Source: Ruminococcaceae bacterium YAD3003
GTDB taxonomy: Bacteria > Bacillota > Clostridia > Saccharofermentanales > Saccharofermentanaceae
Assembly (NCBI GenBank): GCA_900107185.1
Contig: FNPA01000018.1
Location: 1-35,464, forward strand
Length of the DNA stretch: 35,464 bases
Direction of reading: 5' to 3'
A model generated the notes under the pieces. The model saw nothing but the letters and a program-made list of their open reading frames with translations. It made no database searches and was not told the DNA's origin. Below are positions 7,473 to 16,977 of the stretch, piece after piece. The translations under genes and the position numbers were made by a program. Positions within the stretch are counted from its first letter, which is position 1; the number at the start of each line of letters is the position of its first letter.

Positions 7473-9572
7473 ATGGCAAATAACTACGAATACCGTTCGA
7501 TTTGTCAGGTTATATCACCGACAGAAGACAATCGTCAGAGATTAGCTAGATTGGCTGATATAGATAAAGACGGAAATATTATTCCGTTTAAAGCAGATCC
7601 TGACTCACCAAAATATTATTCGAACCGAACCACTTTGTATTTTGCCGATGGTCCATCATATGTTGGAACAATAGGTGTATGGGATTGGACTCCAATTCCT
7701 AATAAAACTGATCCTAGCAAGGATTTTCACACTCCCAAATATAACCAATCAATTAAACCAATTGTTGTTTATTCGATTTCATCGTGCAATAAATTGTCAC
7801 AAGTTCTTTCTCAACTAAATAAAGGTATCGTTGTTCCCAATGCGGCTAGAGTGTTATTTACACCTGGAACCAAGGATGCTAGTTGTTTAGGAATACTCTG
7901 CTTAAAAGAGCAACTATATCTTAGCCAGGGCAGGTCATGGATAGATAAGAAGCTGGTATCTCTTCCCGTACATAAGATTAAGCGTAGTGACATTATTGAA
8001 ATTGGTAACGGAATAAGCATATATAAGAATCTTTCAATTGGAGATCCCGTTATTATGGCTCCAGTTAAGCCACCTCTTGAAACTGTTAACCAGATTGTGA
8101 AAAACAGAGCAGCCTGGAATACATTTAAAGAAGTAGGAAAAACAAGAAGTGAATGGAAAGTCGTAAAGGAGTTTTTGGATGGTTTAGATACGACTTCTAT
8201 TGTTGAGGAAGTGTCCGCTGCTTGTAATTGCTCAGAAGAGGAAGCTAAAGGATATATAAACAAATATATTAACCATGCCAAAACATATATAGATGGAAAT
8301 TCAATCGATGATAAAATGCTGGCTGCAATTATATACGGAAACAAGGATTTGTATGCTAGATGTGTGCGTATTGTTGAGGAAAACTTGGATAAAGAGAATG
8401 AACCATTCATAAAACAGAAGGAAGAAGAGAAAACTAAACTGCTACAAGAAATAGAGAAGATTCAATCAGAAAAGGGAGCCAAGGAAACCAAACTTCTGAA
8501 GGAAATAGAGAAGATTCAATCAGAATATGATGCTCGTAAAGAGCAAATTGTTGAATTAGAGAATACAATTGCTAAGCTCGATGATGATATTACTTCTAAG
8601 AGAAAACTCTCAAATGATTTAGAGCAAGAAGTAGCAAAACAACTAAATGATGCGAAAGAAAATACAGCTAAATTTATGGCTCAGATGGCTATGTTTGGCT
8701 ATTCTCCGATTTCTAACGAAACCTCAAGTGCAAGTAATAGTTCAATGCTTTCAAATGCAACTGAACTTGATGATAGAGATTTGGATGTACTTAATAACTG
8801 GAAAGATGCACTTGATGTTATCTCGTACGAGCTTATTTCAGCAGGTGTGAAGGATGACGTCGCTTTTTCGCTTGGTGCTTATCTTTATTCGGCCGATATT
8901 AATCATATGCCGATTATATTGGCGGGACCTAATGCTATTGATATTGCTAATGCATATTCAGCAGCTCGTTATGGTAGAATCCCTGCAAGATTTGATTGTT
9001 TGGGTGAATTTAATTCTACAAGTGCGAAGGAACTACAATCAGTTGATGAACCTATTGTCATATTCTGCAATGCATTCTCTAGTAATTGGATTCGTCAAAT
9101 CCCTGAGATTATTAGCAATAAGAATTACTTCAGCATTATATGTCATCCTTTTTCTGAGGACCTGCAGATTGAGCCGGAGAGTTTTTATTGTTCTGCTTTG
9201 CCGTTGTATACCGATTTGTTGATTGATAAAACGCCGAGCGGTTCCTTTAAAGGCGGAATTCAAGCTGACAATTATTCTGAATATGTTTCTAAAAAGTCTG
9301 GGAGCGGTCTTATTGCTGATGGTATTTTTGATAAGCTCAGAATTACTCCCTTGCCCAAAAATAATATTATTCGTGTATTATTAGATGCTAATAATATGAC
9401 CAGCAAAGACCATGCGGATAATGCAGTGTTGTTTGCGTTATTACCATATGCAAGAGCAACTGGCACACTTTCGGTGTTGTTGGATTTGATTGATAATTCT
9501 GACAATAGAATTAAGATCTCAAAAGAGTTAAAGACAGAATTATTTGATTTCTTTGGAGATCATAATGGATAA
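7473..9572 (+). CDS. Coiled-coil protein with degenerate P-loop-like C-terminal region
   Basis: The protein has 699 residues in three parts. Residues 1-290 are a mixed alpha/beta region without a recognised family. Residues about 305-405 are a long charged coiled coil (EEEKTKLLQEIEKIQSE and on) that includes a tandem 18-residue duplication. Residues about 430-699 resemble an AAA+/P-loop fold: MPIILAGPNAIDIANAY sits where a Walker A strand-loop-helix would be but lacks the GK[T/S], and EPIVIFCNAF resembles a Walker B strand without the acidic pair. It may therefore bind but not hydrolyse nucleotides, or only resemble such a fold. GAGG precedes the ATG. Its stop overlaps the next start by 8 bp. 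It is a likely scaffold or sensor subunit of the helicase system. Confidence 0.65.
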   Translation: MANNYEYRSICQVISPTEDNRQRLARLADIDKDGNIIPFKADPDSPKYYSNRTTLYFADGPSYVGTIGVWDWTPIPNKTDPSKDFHTPKYNQSIKPIVVYSISSCNKLSQVLSQLNKGIVVPNAARVLFTPGTKDASCLGILCLKEQLYLSQGRSWIDKKLVSLPVHKIKRSDIIEIGNGISIYKNLSIGDPVIMAPVKPPLETVNQIVKNRAAWNTFKEVGKTRSEWKVVKEFLDGLDTTSIVEEVSAACNCSEEEAKGYINKYINHAKTYIDGNSIDDKMLAAIIYGNKDLYARCVRIVEENLDKENEPFIKQKEEEKTKLLQEIEKIQSEKGAKETKLLKEIEKIQSEYDARKEQIVELENTIAKLDDDITSKRKLSNDLEQEVAKQLNDAKENTAKFMAQMAMFGYSPISNETSSASNSSMLSNATELDDRDLDVLNNWKDALDVISYELISAGVKDDVAFSLGAYLYSADINHMPIILAGPNAIDIANAYSAARYGRIPARFDCLGEFNSTSAKELQSVDEPIVIFCNAFSSNWIRQIPEIISNKNYFSIICHPFSEDLQIEPESFYCSALPLYTDLLIDKTPSGSFKGGIQADNYSEYVSKKSGSGLIADGIFDKLRITPLPKNNIIRVLLDANNMTSKDHADNAVLFALLPYARATGTLSVLLDLIDNSDNRIKISKELKTELFDFFGDHNG
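8448..8525 (+). repeat. In-frame tandem duplication in the coiled coil
   Basis: A 24-bp stretch starting gaaatagagaagattc occurs identically at 8448-8471 and 8502-8525, spaced 54 bp (18 codons). The flanking codons are also similar. It lengthens the coiled coil by 18 residues and looks recent. Confidence 0.75.
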
Positions 9573-10560
9573 GTACAATGGTTTGCTTAGAAATGCTTCT
9601 CTTGAGTATTCTATTGATAGAGGAACACATGAAAGCATAACAGATTTTAAATCTCGTATTATCTATTCGATAATCGGAAGAATGGCGATGGCATCTCTCT
9701 GGGATATGCCAGAAACTGGTTATGTCTCCATTAATCATCTAAAAAACCGAATAAAAGAGTTGTTGTTCTGTTATCGTCAGATGTATCCCGAAATAAACGA
9801 TGGTATTACAGCCGACGATAGTTTGTTTGCTGATGAAATATATAACATTTTGATGTATAGCGGTTGCATATATCATGAACCAAATAGAATAGTGATCTCG
9901 GCAAAAAACGATGGCTGCAAAGGTAACGCCTTATTTACTCGCGGATATCCATTAAGCATAAAACAGTGTATAAGTGGACTTGGCACATATAAAACTAATA
10001 TCATTACCGCTAAAAGTATAAAAGACTTATTTTTGTTTGATCGTCAACCCTTGGAAACTTATTGGGAAAGCTGTACTTCCAGGTTGGAATGGAATCAAAT
10101 GGAATTAGATGTTGATACTGAATTCTTAAATATGTCTCCAACTTACTCAAGTTATTGGGTAACAAAAGGCGATAATAGTGGACGAGTCTCTATTTTGAGA
10201 ATAGGACCTAAAGGCCGTCAAATATATTATTTTTATAAATATGAGAATAACAATTTCTATGTAAGTCAGATTCCATATTGGAGAGTTGAAAACAGTTACA
10301 GAGCTTTAGCTAATGCTTGTCTGAAGGCTTATGGAGCTCTTCCCAAAACAGAATATGTCATTGATGGTGATATAGTAAACATTAGATTTGCATATCTGCC
10401 ACCTGTTGAAGAATTCTATTTGTGGAAATTATATTCTTGGCCAGGTTCGTTTTTAGATTTAGATAATAGTTTTAAAAGAGTCTGCTCATTGGTACCATTT
10501 GAAGCCATAATGTCAACAATGGTTGAATTGGGGTATGAGTTTGCGGAGGTAAATAAATGA
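9565..10560 (+). CDS. Uncharacterised third protein of the helicase operon
   Basis: The protein has 331 residues counted from ATG 9565, which has GGAGAT a few bases upstream. An upstream in-frame TTG at 9544 is less likely. It overlaps the preceding gene by 8 bp and shares ATGA with the helicase start, a sign of translational coupling. The sequence is soluble, with many aromatic residues (YWVTKGDNSGRVSILRIG, IYYFYKYENNNFYVS) and no TM helix or recognisable catalytic motif. Its conserved place directly before the large helicase suggests a stoichiometric partner. I do not recognise a family. Confidence 0.65.
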   Translation: MDKYNGLLRNASLEYSIDRGTHESITDFKSRIIYSIIGRMAMASLWDMPETGYVSINHLKNRIKELLFCYRQMYPEINDGITADDSLFADEIYNILMYSGCIYHEPNRIVISAKNDGCKGNALFTRGYPLSIKQCISGLGTYKTNIITAKSIKDLFLFDRQPLETYWESCTSRLEWNQMELDVDTEFLNMSPTYSSYWVTKGDNSGRVSILRIGPKGRQIYYFYKYENNNFYVSQIPYWRVENSYRALANACLKAYGALPKTEYVIDGDIVNIRFAYLPPVEEFYLWKLYSWPGSFLDLDNSFKRVCSLVPFEAIMSTMVELGYEFAEVNK

Positions 10561-13500
10561 GTAATGGAGCATATTCAGTACATAAGCAATTACGAACTGA
10601 ACTGGAAGACTACATAAAAACACAGTACTTTGGGAAAACCCCGATCCTGTTAGAGGCTATAAACAAGCAGATCGATAATGAGGGACTTTTATATAGAAGA
10701 CCTTATGTTGAATCATCACCAGCTTATGTGTCAGTTGTAGATGGTATTAGTGAATTGGCTACTCCAGAATGGCTTAAAGATTACTTTAAGAAATTGTCAG
10801 ACGCTGGTCTAGGTGTTTATAGATCCCCATTTCTTCACCAAATAAAGGCATTAGAAGCATTTGTGCAAAATAAGGACCTATTTGTGTCAACGGGAACAGG
10901 TTCAGGTAAGACTGAGTGTTTTATGTGGCCGATTATGGCCAAGCTCGCATCAGAAGCTCGGAATAATCCTGAATCATGGACCATGAGAGGAACAAGGGTA
11001 ATAATCATGTATCCGATGAATGCTCTTGTCTCTGATCAAATCAGTCGATTAAGAAGATTAATAGGTGATCCGCAAGGAAAGTTTGTAGATATATTTAGGA
11101 ATGTGTGTGGGAAGGATTCTAGAAGACCTCAGTTTGGCATGTATACTGGAAGAACTCCTTATCCAGGGCCTGAGCCTAGTACTACACAAGATAGGAAATT
11201 AGAACAAACACTTAGGCGTATTGCTTTTCCTAAGGATGAAACCCAAGCTTCATATTTTGAGAAATTGTCCCGAGAAGGAAAAATTCCATCAAAGTACAAT
11301 ATGGAAGAATTTCTTTCAGGTTTACATAACAGCCAGCATATTCCGAATGAAGAGGATGCTGAATTAATTACGCGATTTGAAATGCAACAATGCTGCCCGG
11401 ATATCCTTATTACAAACTATTCAATGTTGGAATATATGTTGTTAAGGACTAGGGAGCGAAAGATTTGGGACGACACAACCAAATGGCTGCATAAGGACAA
11501 AGATAATAAGCTTCTCTTTGTAATAGATGAAGCACATATGTATAGAGGAGCATCTGGCGGTGAAGTTGCTTTGCTTATTAGGCGCTTATTTCACAAATTG
11601 GGAATAAAGCGCGAACAGGTTCAGTTTATTTTGACTACAGCAAGTATGCCGGATAGTAACGAAGAAGATAGACAAGCGGTTATAAGTTTTGCTAACGAAT
11701 TGACTGCTTCCGATTCTGCTATAGACTTTTGTTATTTAACAGGTGATAGAGAAAAACTGGATGGAAAACTAAAGTACAATATTTCCAGTGGCAAAATAGT
11801 TAATACCGATCCTTCGCTATTTGAGGAAGAAGATAGTATCAGGCTTAAAGCTCTTAATGATTTTTGGAATGGCCTTGAAGGATTTGACAGCAAGTTTAAC
11901 GATTTAAAATCGGCTTGCGCCTGGATGTATGATCATATTATTGAATACAGACCATTTTACGAATTGATTAACAGTTGTCGTGGAACTGCTGTTTCTATAG
12001 ATGAATTATCAAGCAATATTTTTCCGGATCTTTCAAAAGACGATTCTTTGAAAGCAATCAGTGTTCTATTAGCTATAGCTCCACTTGCCAGGAATACAAA
12101 AGATATGGTTCTGTTTCCTGCGAGAATGCATATGCTGTTTACTGGAATAAAAGGTATTTATGCCTGCACTAATCCTAATTGCACTCATTCTCATTCGGAT
12201 AACTCATTATCTATTGGCGAAATCTTTCTCTCTGACGATCGACTAATATGTCCGCATTGTGGAAGTGTTGTCTATGAAATATATAACGATAGACGTTGTG
12301 GAGCTATATTCTACAAAGGTTATATCTTAGAAGATGAAACTGATTTCAAAGGATATACTTATCTCTGGCATTATACCGGTAATTATATTGATAATCGGAT
12401 GAAAGAAATCCATTTCTTTATTCCGGATAAAGAATTTGTTCTTCCAAGAAAGCAAGGCAAGCACCCGATTAAACCATGCTATTTAGATATTAAGAGCGGA
12501 TTTATTAATTTCCAAGACGATTCTTTGGCTAATAATCCACAGATGCTTAAGCTATATTATTGTGATTATTCAGCTAAGGGAAGACCAGAAACGATAACAT
12601 TTCCTACATGTCCTCACTGTCTGCATTTATTGGCAACAGCTGATCTTACTCCCTTTAGCACGCACGGAAATCAATCATTCTTTAACCTGATCAAATCTCA
12701 GTTTCAATCACAACCAGCTGTTCCAGGAAAGGACACTGATCCTGATCGCTTCCCGAATGAAGGTCGCAAGGTTTTGTTGTTCTCGGATAGTCGACAGAGG
12801 GCTGCTAAATTAGCAAGAGATATGTCCGACGCTTCAGATGTTATGGCAGCAAGACAGCTATTTGCATTAGCCATAAATGAAATGGAAAATAACACCGTTG
12901 AACAGTCAATGAATAGTCTCTATGACTATTTCTGTTTGGCAGCTGCAAAGAATCACGTGCATATTTTCCATAATGAAGAACGCGAAAAGTTTGCTGCCGA
13001 TTGCAATACTACTCTTAGCAGTTTTAAGCGTTCTGAAAAGCGTGGAATGTCATATTCACCACGATTTACTATAGATAATGCACCTAAGAAGATGCAGGAA
13101 TACTTGTTAACTTTATATGCTGGTAGATATAATACGCTCTTTGATTCAGCTACCAGCTGGATTGAACCAACTGACAGAGCATTGTTTGATGCTATGGATT
13201 CATTAGAGGAAAACGGTATTACCATAAGCGAGGATGAATTCCTCGAATTATTTAATGCTTGGATTATTTCTGTTTGCGATGTTGCCACTGGTTTAGGGCA
13301 TACCATCTTGGATGATATCAGACTTCAGGTGAGACCCAATTATCAAGGTTATGGATTAGATAAGGACTGGAAATTCTCAAAGAAAATATGTGAAGTAATG
13401 GGGTGGGATGAAGAAAATGCACCTCTAATTTGGACTAGAGTTTTCCGAGAGGCTTTTTTGGATGTTGGTCAATCAAACAACGGAAAGCTTTATATAGATT

Positions 13501-15797
13501 TGTCTAGAGTAAAGCCTCGCTTTAATCCAAATAAGCAATGGTATCGTTGCAGTCAGTGTTCAGAAATAACACCATATATGCTAAAAGGACGCTGCCCGAG
13601 TTGTGCATCATCCAATATACATATGATGGAGAAAAGTGAATACTCTTCGCTTGATTTCTGGCGCAAACCAGTTGAACAAGCCCTAAATGGTGATCGAATT
13701 CACGTTATTGATACTGAGGAACACACTGCTCAGCTATCTCATAAAGATCAGCGCGATGATATGTGGAGTATTACAGAGCAATACGAACTGAGATTTCAGG
13801 ATTTGGTTTCAGAAAATGAAGATCCTGTAGATATTTTGAGCAGCACAACCACAATGGAAGTCGGTATTGATATTGGTTCGTTGGTAGCAGTTGGATTAAG
13901 AAATATACCACCTATGCGAGAAAACTATCAACAGAGAGCTGGTCGTGCCGGAAGACGCGGTTCAAGTTTATCTACAATTGTTACCTTTTGTGAAGGCGGA
14001 CCACATGACACCCTTTATTTCAATGATCCTGTTCCAATGTTTAGAGGTGATCCTCGAAAGCCATGGATAGATATAAAAAGTGAAAAACTGCTTCAACGCC
14101 ACTATACTATGGTTATATTGCAAGAATTCCTTGCAAGTATAAAGCGAAGTGTAGATGAAATCTCAGCAATAGAATTCTTAGACAAGTATTTAGAGCAATT
14201 CATTGATTATGTAAGTAAATATTCGTTTTCAAAAGATGACTTGCTTCTACCAACAAAAAGAAGCTTTGACATAAACGAGCACATACAATCGCTCTCTGCT
14301 TCATTGAATAATCTTAAGGTTAAGCGGGCTGATCATCCAGAATTGTTCGGTGAAGGAAGCGATGATTTGAAATCGCTGTTGGATGCTTTATATGAAGAAG
14401 GCATTATTCCAACTTATTCATTTCCTAAGAATGTTGTTAGCACATACATTACAGATTCCTATGGAAAAACTAAATACGAAGTGGAGCGTGGTTTAGATAT
14501 AGCTATTAGTGAATATGCTCCAGGAAGATCTATCGTTGTTGATAAGCAGACATATCAAATAGGTGGTTTCTACTATCCGGGTAGTGAGCGAAAAGCGGGT
14601 CAAACTTTAACACCTGCAAAGTCTTATGTCGAGGATCCAAACTACGTAAAGAGATTGCTTACTTGTGTAAACTGTGGTTGGTTTGGACTAGAAAAAGACA
14701 ATTACAGTACATGTCCGTTTTGTGGAAATAAGGAAATAGTAGAGACTCGCCCGATGTTAAGACCTTGGGGTTTTGCACCTAAGGATGCAAAAGCTATTCC
14801 TTTTGCTCAACTAAACGAGGAATACTCAAGTACTCAAACACCACTTTATTCCACTTTGTCCGATTCGAATAATATCGAATTAATAGGTGGATATAAATAT
14901 TTAAGAAAATCATCCAGATCAAATCAGCGCATTATAATGGTGAATACAGGCCGAGAATCTAAAGGCTTTATGGTTTGTGAGGACTGCGGTGCAGCTATGC
15001 CAGGTTGTGATGAACAGGCTTTAAATGATGTGAACAGGCCATACAACTCTCGCTTTGCTCGCAGCAAATGTCGTCATTCAAATGCTATTAACGTTAGTCT
15101 TGGCTATGACTTTGTTACAGATATGATGGTTTTGGAATTCGAACTGGATCCCAGTTTGATTTCTGCAGAACGATATGCAAATCCATGGATCAGTATGGCT
15201 GCTCAATCCCTAGCAGAAGCAATCAGATTAGCTGCAAGTAAAGAATTAGATATTGAGTTTACAGAATTAGTTACTGGATATCGTTTCAGAACTAATGAGC
15301 AAGGTGCATTCATTGATGTTTATTTGTATGACAGTCTTTCAAGCGGCGCTGGTTATTCCGATGCCGTGTCCCACGATATTGAGAAGCTGCTTATTAGTGT
15401 TAATAATATTCTTGTTCAATGTGATTGTGAGTCTAGTTGCTATAAGTGTCTTAAGCACTATAGGAATCAAATGGTTCATGGTTTATTGAACCGAAAAGCT
15501 GCAAGTCAATTGCTGGAATGGGGTAGGACAGGTAAGATTGCTGACGCCTTATCTTTCGAAGAACAAAAAAACTTAATTCAACCCCTGAAGGGCATTCTTG
15601 AATATTCCGAGTGTGAACTTGCATTTGATAACGGAACGATTATTGTTACCAACAATGAAAAGCAAATGAAGATAGTTGTTTATCCTGCCATGTGGGTTGA
15701 ACCTGAATCTAAAGATACTATTTTTATCAGTGATTACTTTGCAAGATATGCAAAACCATATGCCTTGAAGAAAATCATAGATGTTATGAATAAGTAA
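10557..15797 (+). CDS. Large DEAH-box helicase with DUF1998-like C-terminus (DruE-like)
   Basis: The protein has 1746 residues. The helicase core has Walker A GTGSGKT (113-119), a Ib-type ILITNYSMLEYMLL, DEAH (324-327), motif III LTTASM, motif IV VLLFSDSRQRAAKLARD, motif V TTTMEVGIDIG and motif VI QRAGRAGRRG (from 1126). Cys pairs suited to zinc are at about 536-565 (CTNPNC, CPHC), 997-1015 (CSQC, CPSC), 1369-1390 (CVNC, CPFC) and about 1477. The C-terminus ends with CDCESSCYKC (about 1622-1631), the DUF1998/MrfA-type cluster. Size, fold order and Cys cluster match DruE of Druantia and also resemble DISARM DrmA/DrmB in split form. It should be an ATP-driven nucleic-acid translocase acting in phage defence. 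Its start overlaps the upstream stop (ATGA). A terminator follows 62 bp later. Confidence 0.88.
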   Translation: MSNGAYSVHKQLRTELEDYIKTQYFGKTPILLEAINKQIDNEGLLYRRPYVESSPAYVSVVDGISELATPEWLKDYFKKLSDAGLGVYRSPFLHQIKALEAFVQNKDLFVSTGTGSGKTECFMWPIMAKLASEARNNPESWTMRGTRVIIMYPMNALVSDQISRLRRLIGDPQGKFVDIFRNVCGKDSRRPQFGMYTGRTPYPGPEPSTTQDRKLEQTLRRIAFPKDETQASYFEKLSREGKIPSKYNMEEFLSGLHNSQHIPNEEDAELITRFEMQQCCPDILITNYSMLEYMLLRTRERKIWDDTTKWLHKDKDNKLLFVIDEAHMYRGASGGEVALLIRRLFHKLGIKREQVQFILTTASMPDSNEEDRQAVISFANELTASDSAIDFCYLTGDREKLDGKLKYNISSGKIVNTDPSLFEEEDSIRLKALNDFWNGLEGFDSKFNDLKSACAWMYDHIIEYRPFYELINSCRGTAVSIDELSSNIFPDLSKDDSLKAISVLLAIAPLARNTKDMVLFPARMHMLFTGIKGIYACTNPNCTHSHSDNSLSIGEIFLSDDRLICPHCGSVVYEIYNDRRCGAIFYKGYILEDETDFKGYTYLWHYTGNYIDNRMKEIHFFIPDKEFVLPRKQGKHPIKPCYLDIKSGFINFQDDSLANNPQMLKLYYCDYSAKGRPETITFPTCPHCLHLLATADLTPFSTHGNQSFFNLIKSQFQSQPAVPGKDTDPDRFPNEGRKVLLFSDSRQRAAKLARDMSDASDVMAARQLFALAINEMENNTVEQSMNSLYDYFCLAAAKNHVHIFHNEEREKFAADCNTTLSSFKRSEKRGMSYSPRFTIDNAPKKMQEYLLTLYAGRYNTLFDSATSWIEPTDRALFDAMDSLEENGITISEDEFLELFNAWIISVCDVATGLGHTILDDIRLQVRPNYQGYGLDKDWKFSKKICEVMGWDEENAPLIWTRVFREAFLDVGQSNNGKLYIDLSRVKPRFNPNKQWYRCSQCSEITPYMLKGRCPSCASSNIHMMEKSEYSSLDFWRKPVEQALNGDRIHVIDTEEHTAQLSHKDQRDDMWSITEQYELRFQDLVSENEDPVDILSSTTTMEVGIDIGSLVAVGLRNIPPMRENYQQRAGRAGRRGSSLSTIVTFCEGGPHDTLYFNDPVPMFRGDPRKPWIDIKSEKLLQRHYTMVILQEFLASIKRSVDEISAIEFLDKYLEQFIDYVSKYSFSKDDLLLPTKRSFDINEHIQSLSASLNNLKVKRADHPELFGEGSDDLKSLLDALYEEGIIPTYSFPKNVVSTYITDSYGKTKYEVERGLDIAISEYAPGRSIVVDKQTYQIGGFYYPGSERKAGQTLTPAKSYVEDPNYVKRLLTCVNCGWFGLEKDNYSTCPFCGNKEIVETRPMLRPWGFAPKDAKAIPFAQLNEEYSSTQTPLYSTLSDSNNIELIGGYKYLRKSSRSNQRIIMVNTGRESKGFMVCEDCGAAMPGCDEQALNDVNRPYNSRFARSKCRHSNAINVSLGYDFVTDMMVLEFELDPSLISAERYANPWISMAAQSLAEAIRLAASKELDIEFTELVTGYRFRTNEQGAFIDVYLYDSLSSGAGYSDAVSHDIEKLLISVNNILVQCDCESSCYKCLKHYRNQMVHGLLNRKAASQLLEWGRTGKIADALSFEEQKNLIQPLKGILEYSECELAFDNGTIIVTNNEKQMKIVVYPAMWVEPESKDTIFISDYFARYAKPYALKKIIDVMNK

Positions 15798-15858
15798 GTG
15801 TATTTGCTATTTGTTCTTCTTGATTTAGATTAATTATCTGTAAATCAAAGCAAGATAT

Positions 15859-15891
15859 AAGCCCAAGAGCAATTATGCTCTTGGGCTTTTT
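15859..15891 (+). terminator. Rho-independent terminator of the helicase operon
   Basis: A 13-bp perfect stem (AAGCCCAAGAGCA, 15859-15871, pairing with 15876-15888) has a 4-base loop ATTA and is followed by T residues. It lies 62 bp after the helicase stop and ends that operon. Confidence 0.9.
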
Positions 15892-15896
15892 GATCC

Positions 15897-16043
15897 TTAT
15901 TCGTCATCTGGTCCAACAATGCTTAATCGGTCTCTATCTTCTTGCATATATTGTTCAAACTTATCCATTTCCTGCCGCTTGAGATCATTCGTGACATTGA
16001 CGTCGGGATTTCGTTGGTGTAACCCATAGCGAATTCTACCCAT
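15897..16043 (-). pseudogene. 48-residue ORF, probable 3' fragment of a lost gene
   Basis: On the minus strand an ATG at 16043 opens 48 codons beginning MGRIRYGLHQRN and ending in a charged helix (KFEQYMQEDRDRLS) and IVGPDDE. The composition is protein-like, but there is no ribosome site and a TAG stands four codons upstream of the ATG. A second, 78% identical copy of its first codons occurs 246 bp away, also broken by stops. I read this as the 3' end of a decayed gene. The family is unknown. Confidence 0.35.
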
Positions 16044-16298
16044 ATCTACATCATTCTACCCCCACACCAGTGCGATTACGACTGAGTTTTGTATAGTTCT
16101 ACTCAGTTCTACGTGTGGAATATCATCATTGGCGTGGTATTTGGTGTAGTGGTGTGGTGTAAACTTATACTGCTCGTAACGTAAAATGAAATAAACTCAA
16201 GTGTTCTGTTGTCAAGCACCTGTATTATTCCTCCAATACAAACACGTTCACGAACCTCGCTGGCGTAACCAATAGCGCTTTCTACCATTATCTTCATC
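16008..16298 (-). repeat. Pair of diverged 45-bp direct repeats in a gene-free stretch
   Basis: On the minus strand, 16052-16008 and 16298-16254 align without gaps at 35 of 45 bases and in the same codon phase. They would encode DVDMGRIRYGLHQRN and DEDNGRKRYWLRQRG. Changes keep the amino-acid pattern, so both derive from coding sequence. The rest of 15892-16410 shows GT-rich low-complexity DNA (GGTGTGGTGTA near 16150) and no credible gene. Confidence 0.5.
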
Positions 16299-16410
16299 CG
16301 CATTATAATCAATGGTGTGGTTTTAGGGTGGTGCCGTAAAACCGATGAATTGATTACTTCGGATAACTGTTTATACAGAGAACTATAAGATTTCACCGAT
16401 TATTGCAGAT

Positions 16411-16977
16411 TTATAGTAGTTTCACGATTCTGTAAGACGGTGTGATTTCTTTGCGTTTGATTGCAAGATCCATAAAATATTGAGGACTCTTTTTAAAAAC
16501 CTCCCAATTAACAACCTGAATATATCCGTTATCAATATTGCTTTTTACTATAGGGAATAGTTGCGATATGCTATAATATCTATAGTTTCCATACTTATCT
16601 GGGAGTATAACAGCCAATATAGCATTGCTATGACTTGTTCGATCATTTCGTGTTGTTTCGCGGAGCGAATAAGATATTTCCCAAGGAATCCATTGAGATT
16701 TTTGCCATTTTCCTTCTTCTTTCATGTTGGGAGAAATAAGAAGAATGGTAATAGTACTGTCATATATTTTATTTTTAAGGTGATTCCAAATTGCATTTTC
16801 ACTCCAAGAAGATATGTCTTCGTCACTATCTTCACCTTTATATATATCATCGTTTGAGAGAATATATTTTCGAATGTAATCAACATAATCACACGGCCAA
16901 GTTGGTGGTGTTACACCCCAAAGAGATTGAACATTATTATCTTTATATTTATATGAAACAAATACTTTACGTCCCAT
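16411..16977 (-). CDS. ThsB-like TIR-domain protein (DUF1863 type)
   Basis: The protein has 188 residues, all one domain. It opens with the TIR strand RKVFVSYKYKDNN, continues with ENAIWNHLKNKIYDSTITILLISP and then QWIPWEISYSL, where Glu100 occupies the usual catalytic position. This is the pattern of MTH538/ThsB-type TIR proteins, which in Thoeris convert NAD+ into a cyclic ADP-ribose-type messenger. It starts on the stop of the membrane-protein gene (TAATG, sharing base 16977), so the two are translationally coupled. No ThsA (SIR2 or Macro) gene is present. The membrane protein is the probable effector. Signal identity and enzyme activity are inferred. Confidence 0.75.
   Translation of the reverse strand: MGRKVFVSYKYKDNNVQSLWGVTPPTWPCDYVDYIRKYILSNDDIYKGEDSDEDISSWSENAIWNHLKNKIYDSTITILLISPNMKEEGKWQKSQWIPWEISYSLRETTRNDRTSHSNAILAVILPDKYGNYRYYSISQLFPIVKSNIDNGYIQVVNWEVFKKSPQYFMDLAIKRKEITPSYRIVKLL

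Noticed and set aside
8647-9222. Plus-strand small frames inside the coiled-coil gene
   Set aside because: They lie in another frame of a convincing 699-residue gene and have no ribosome sites or motifs.
16109-16396. 95-codon minus-strand frame in the gap between the helicase operon and the TIR gene
   Set aside because: GTG start without ribosome site, low-complexity His/Thr-rich C-terminus from GT-rich DNA, and another frame of the same bases carries the coding-like repeat, so it is not a gene.
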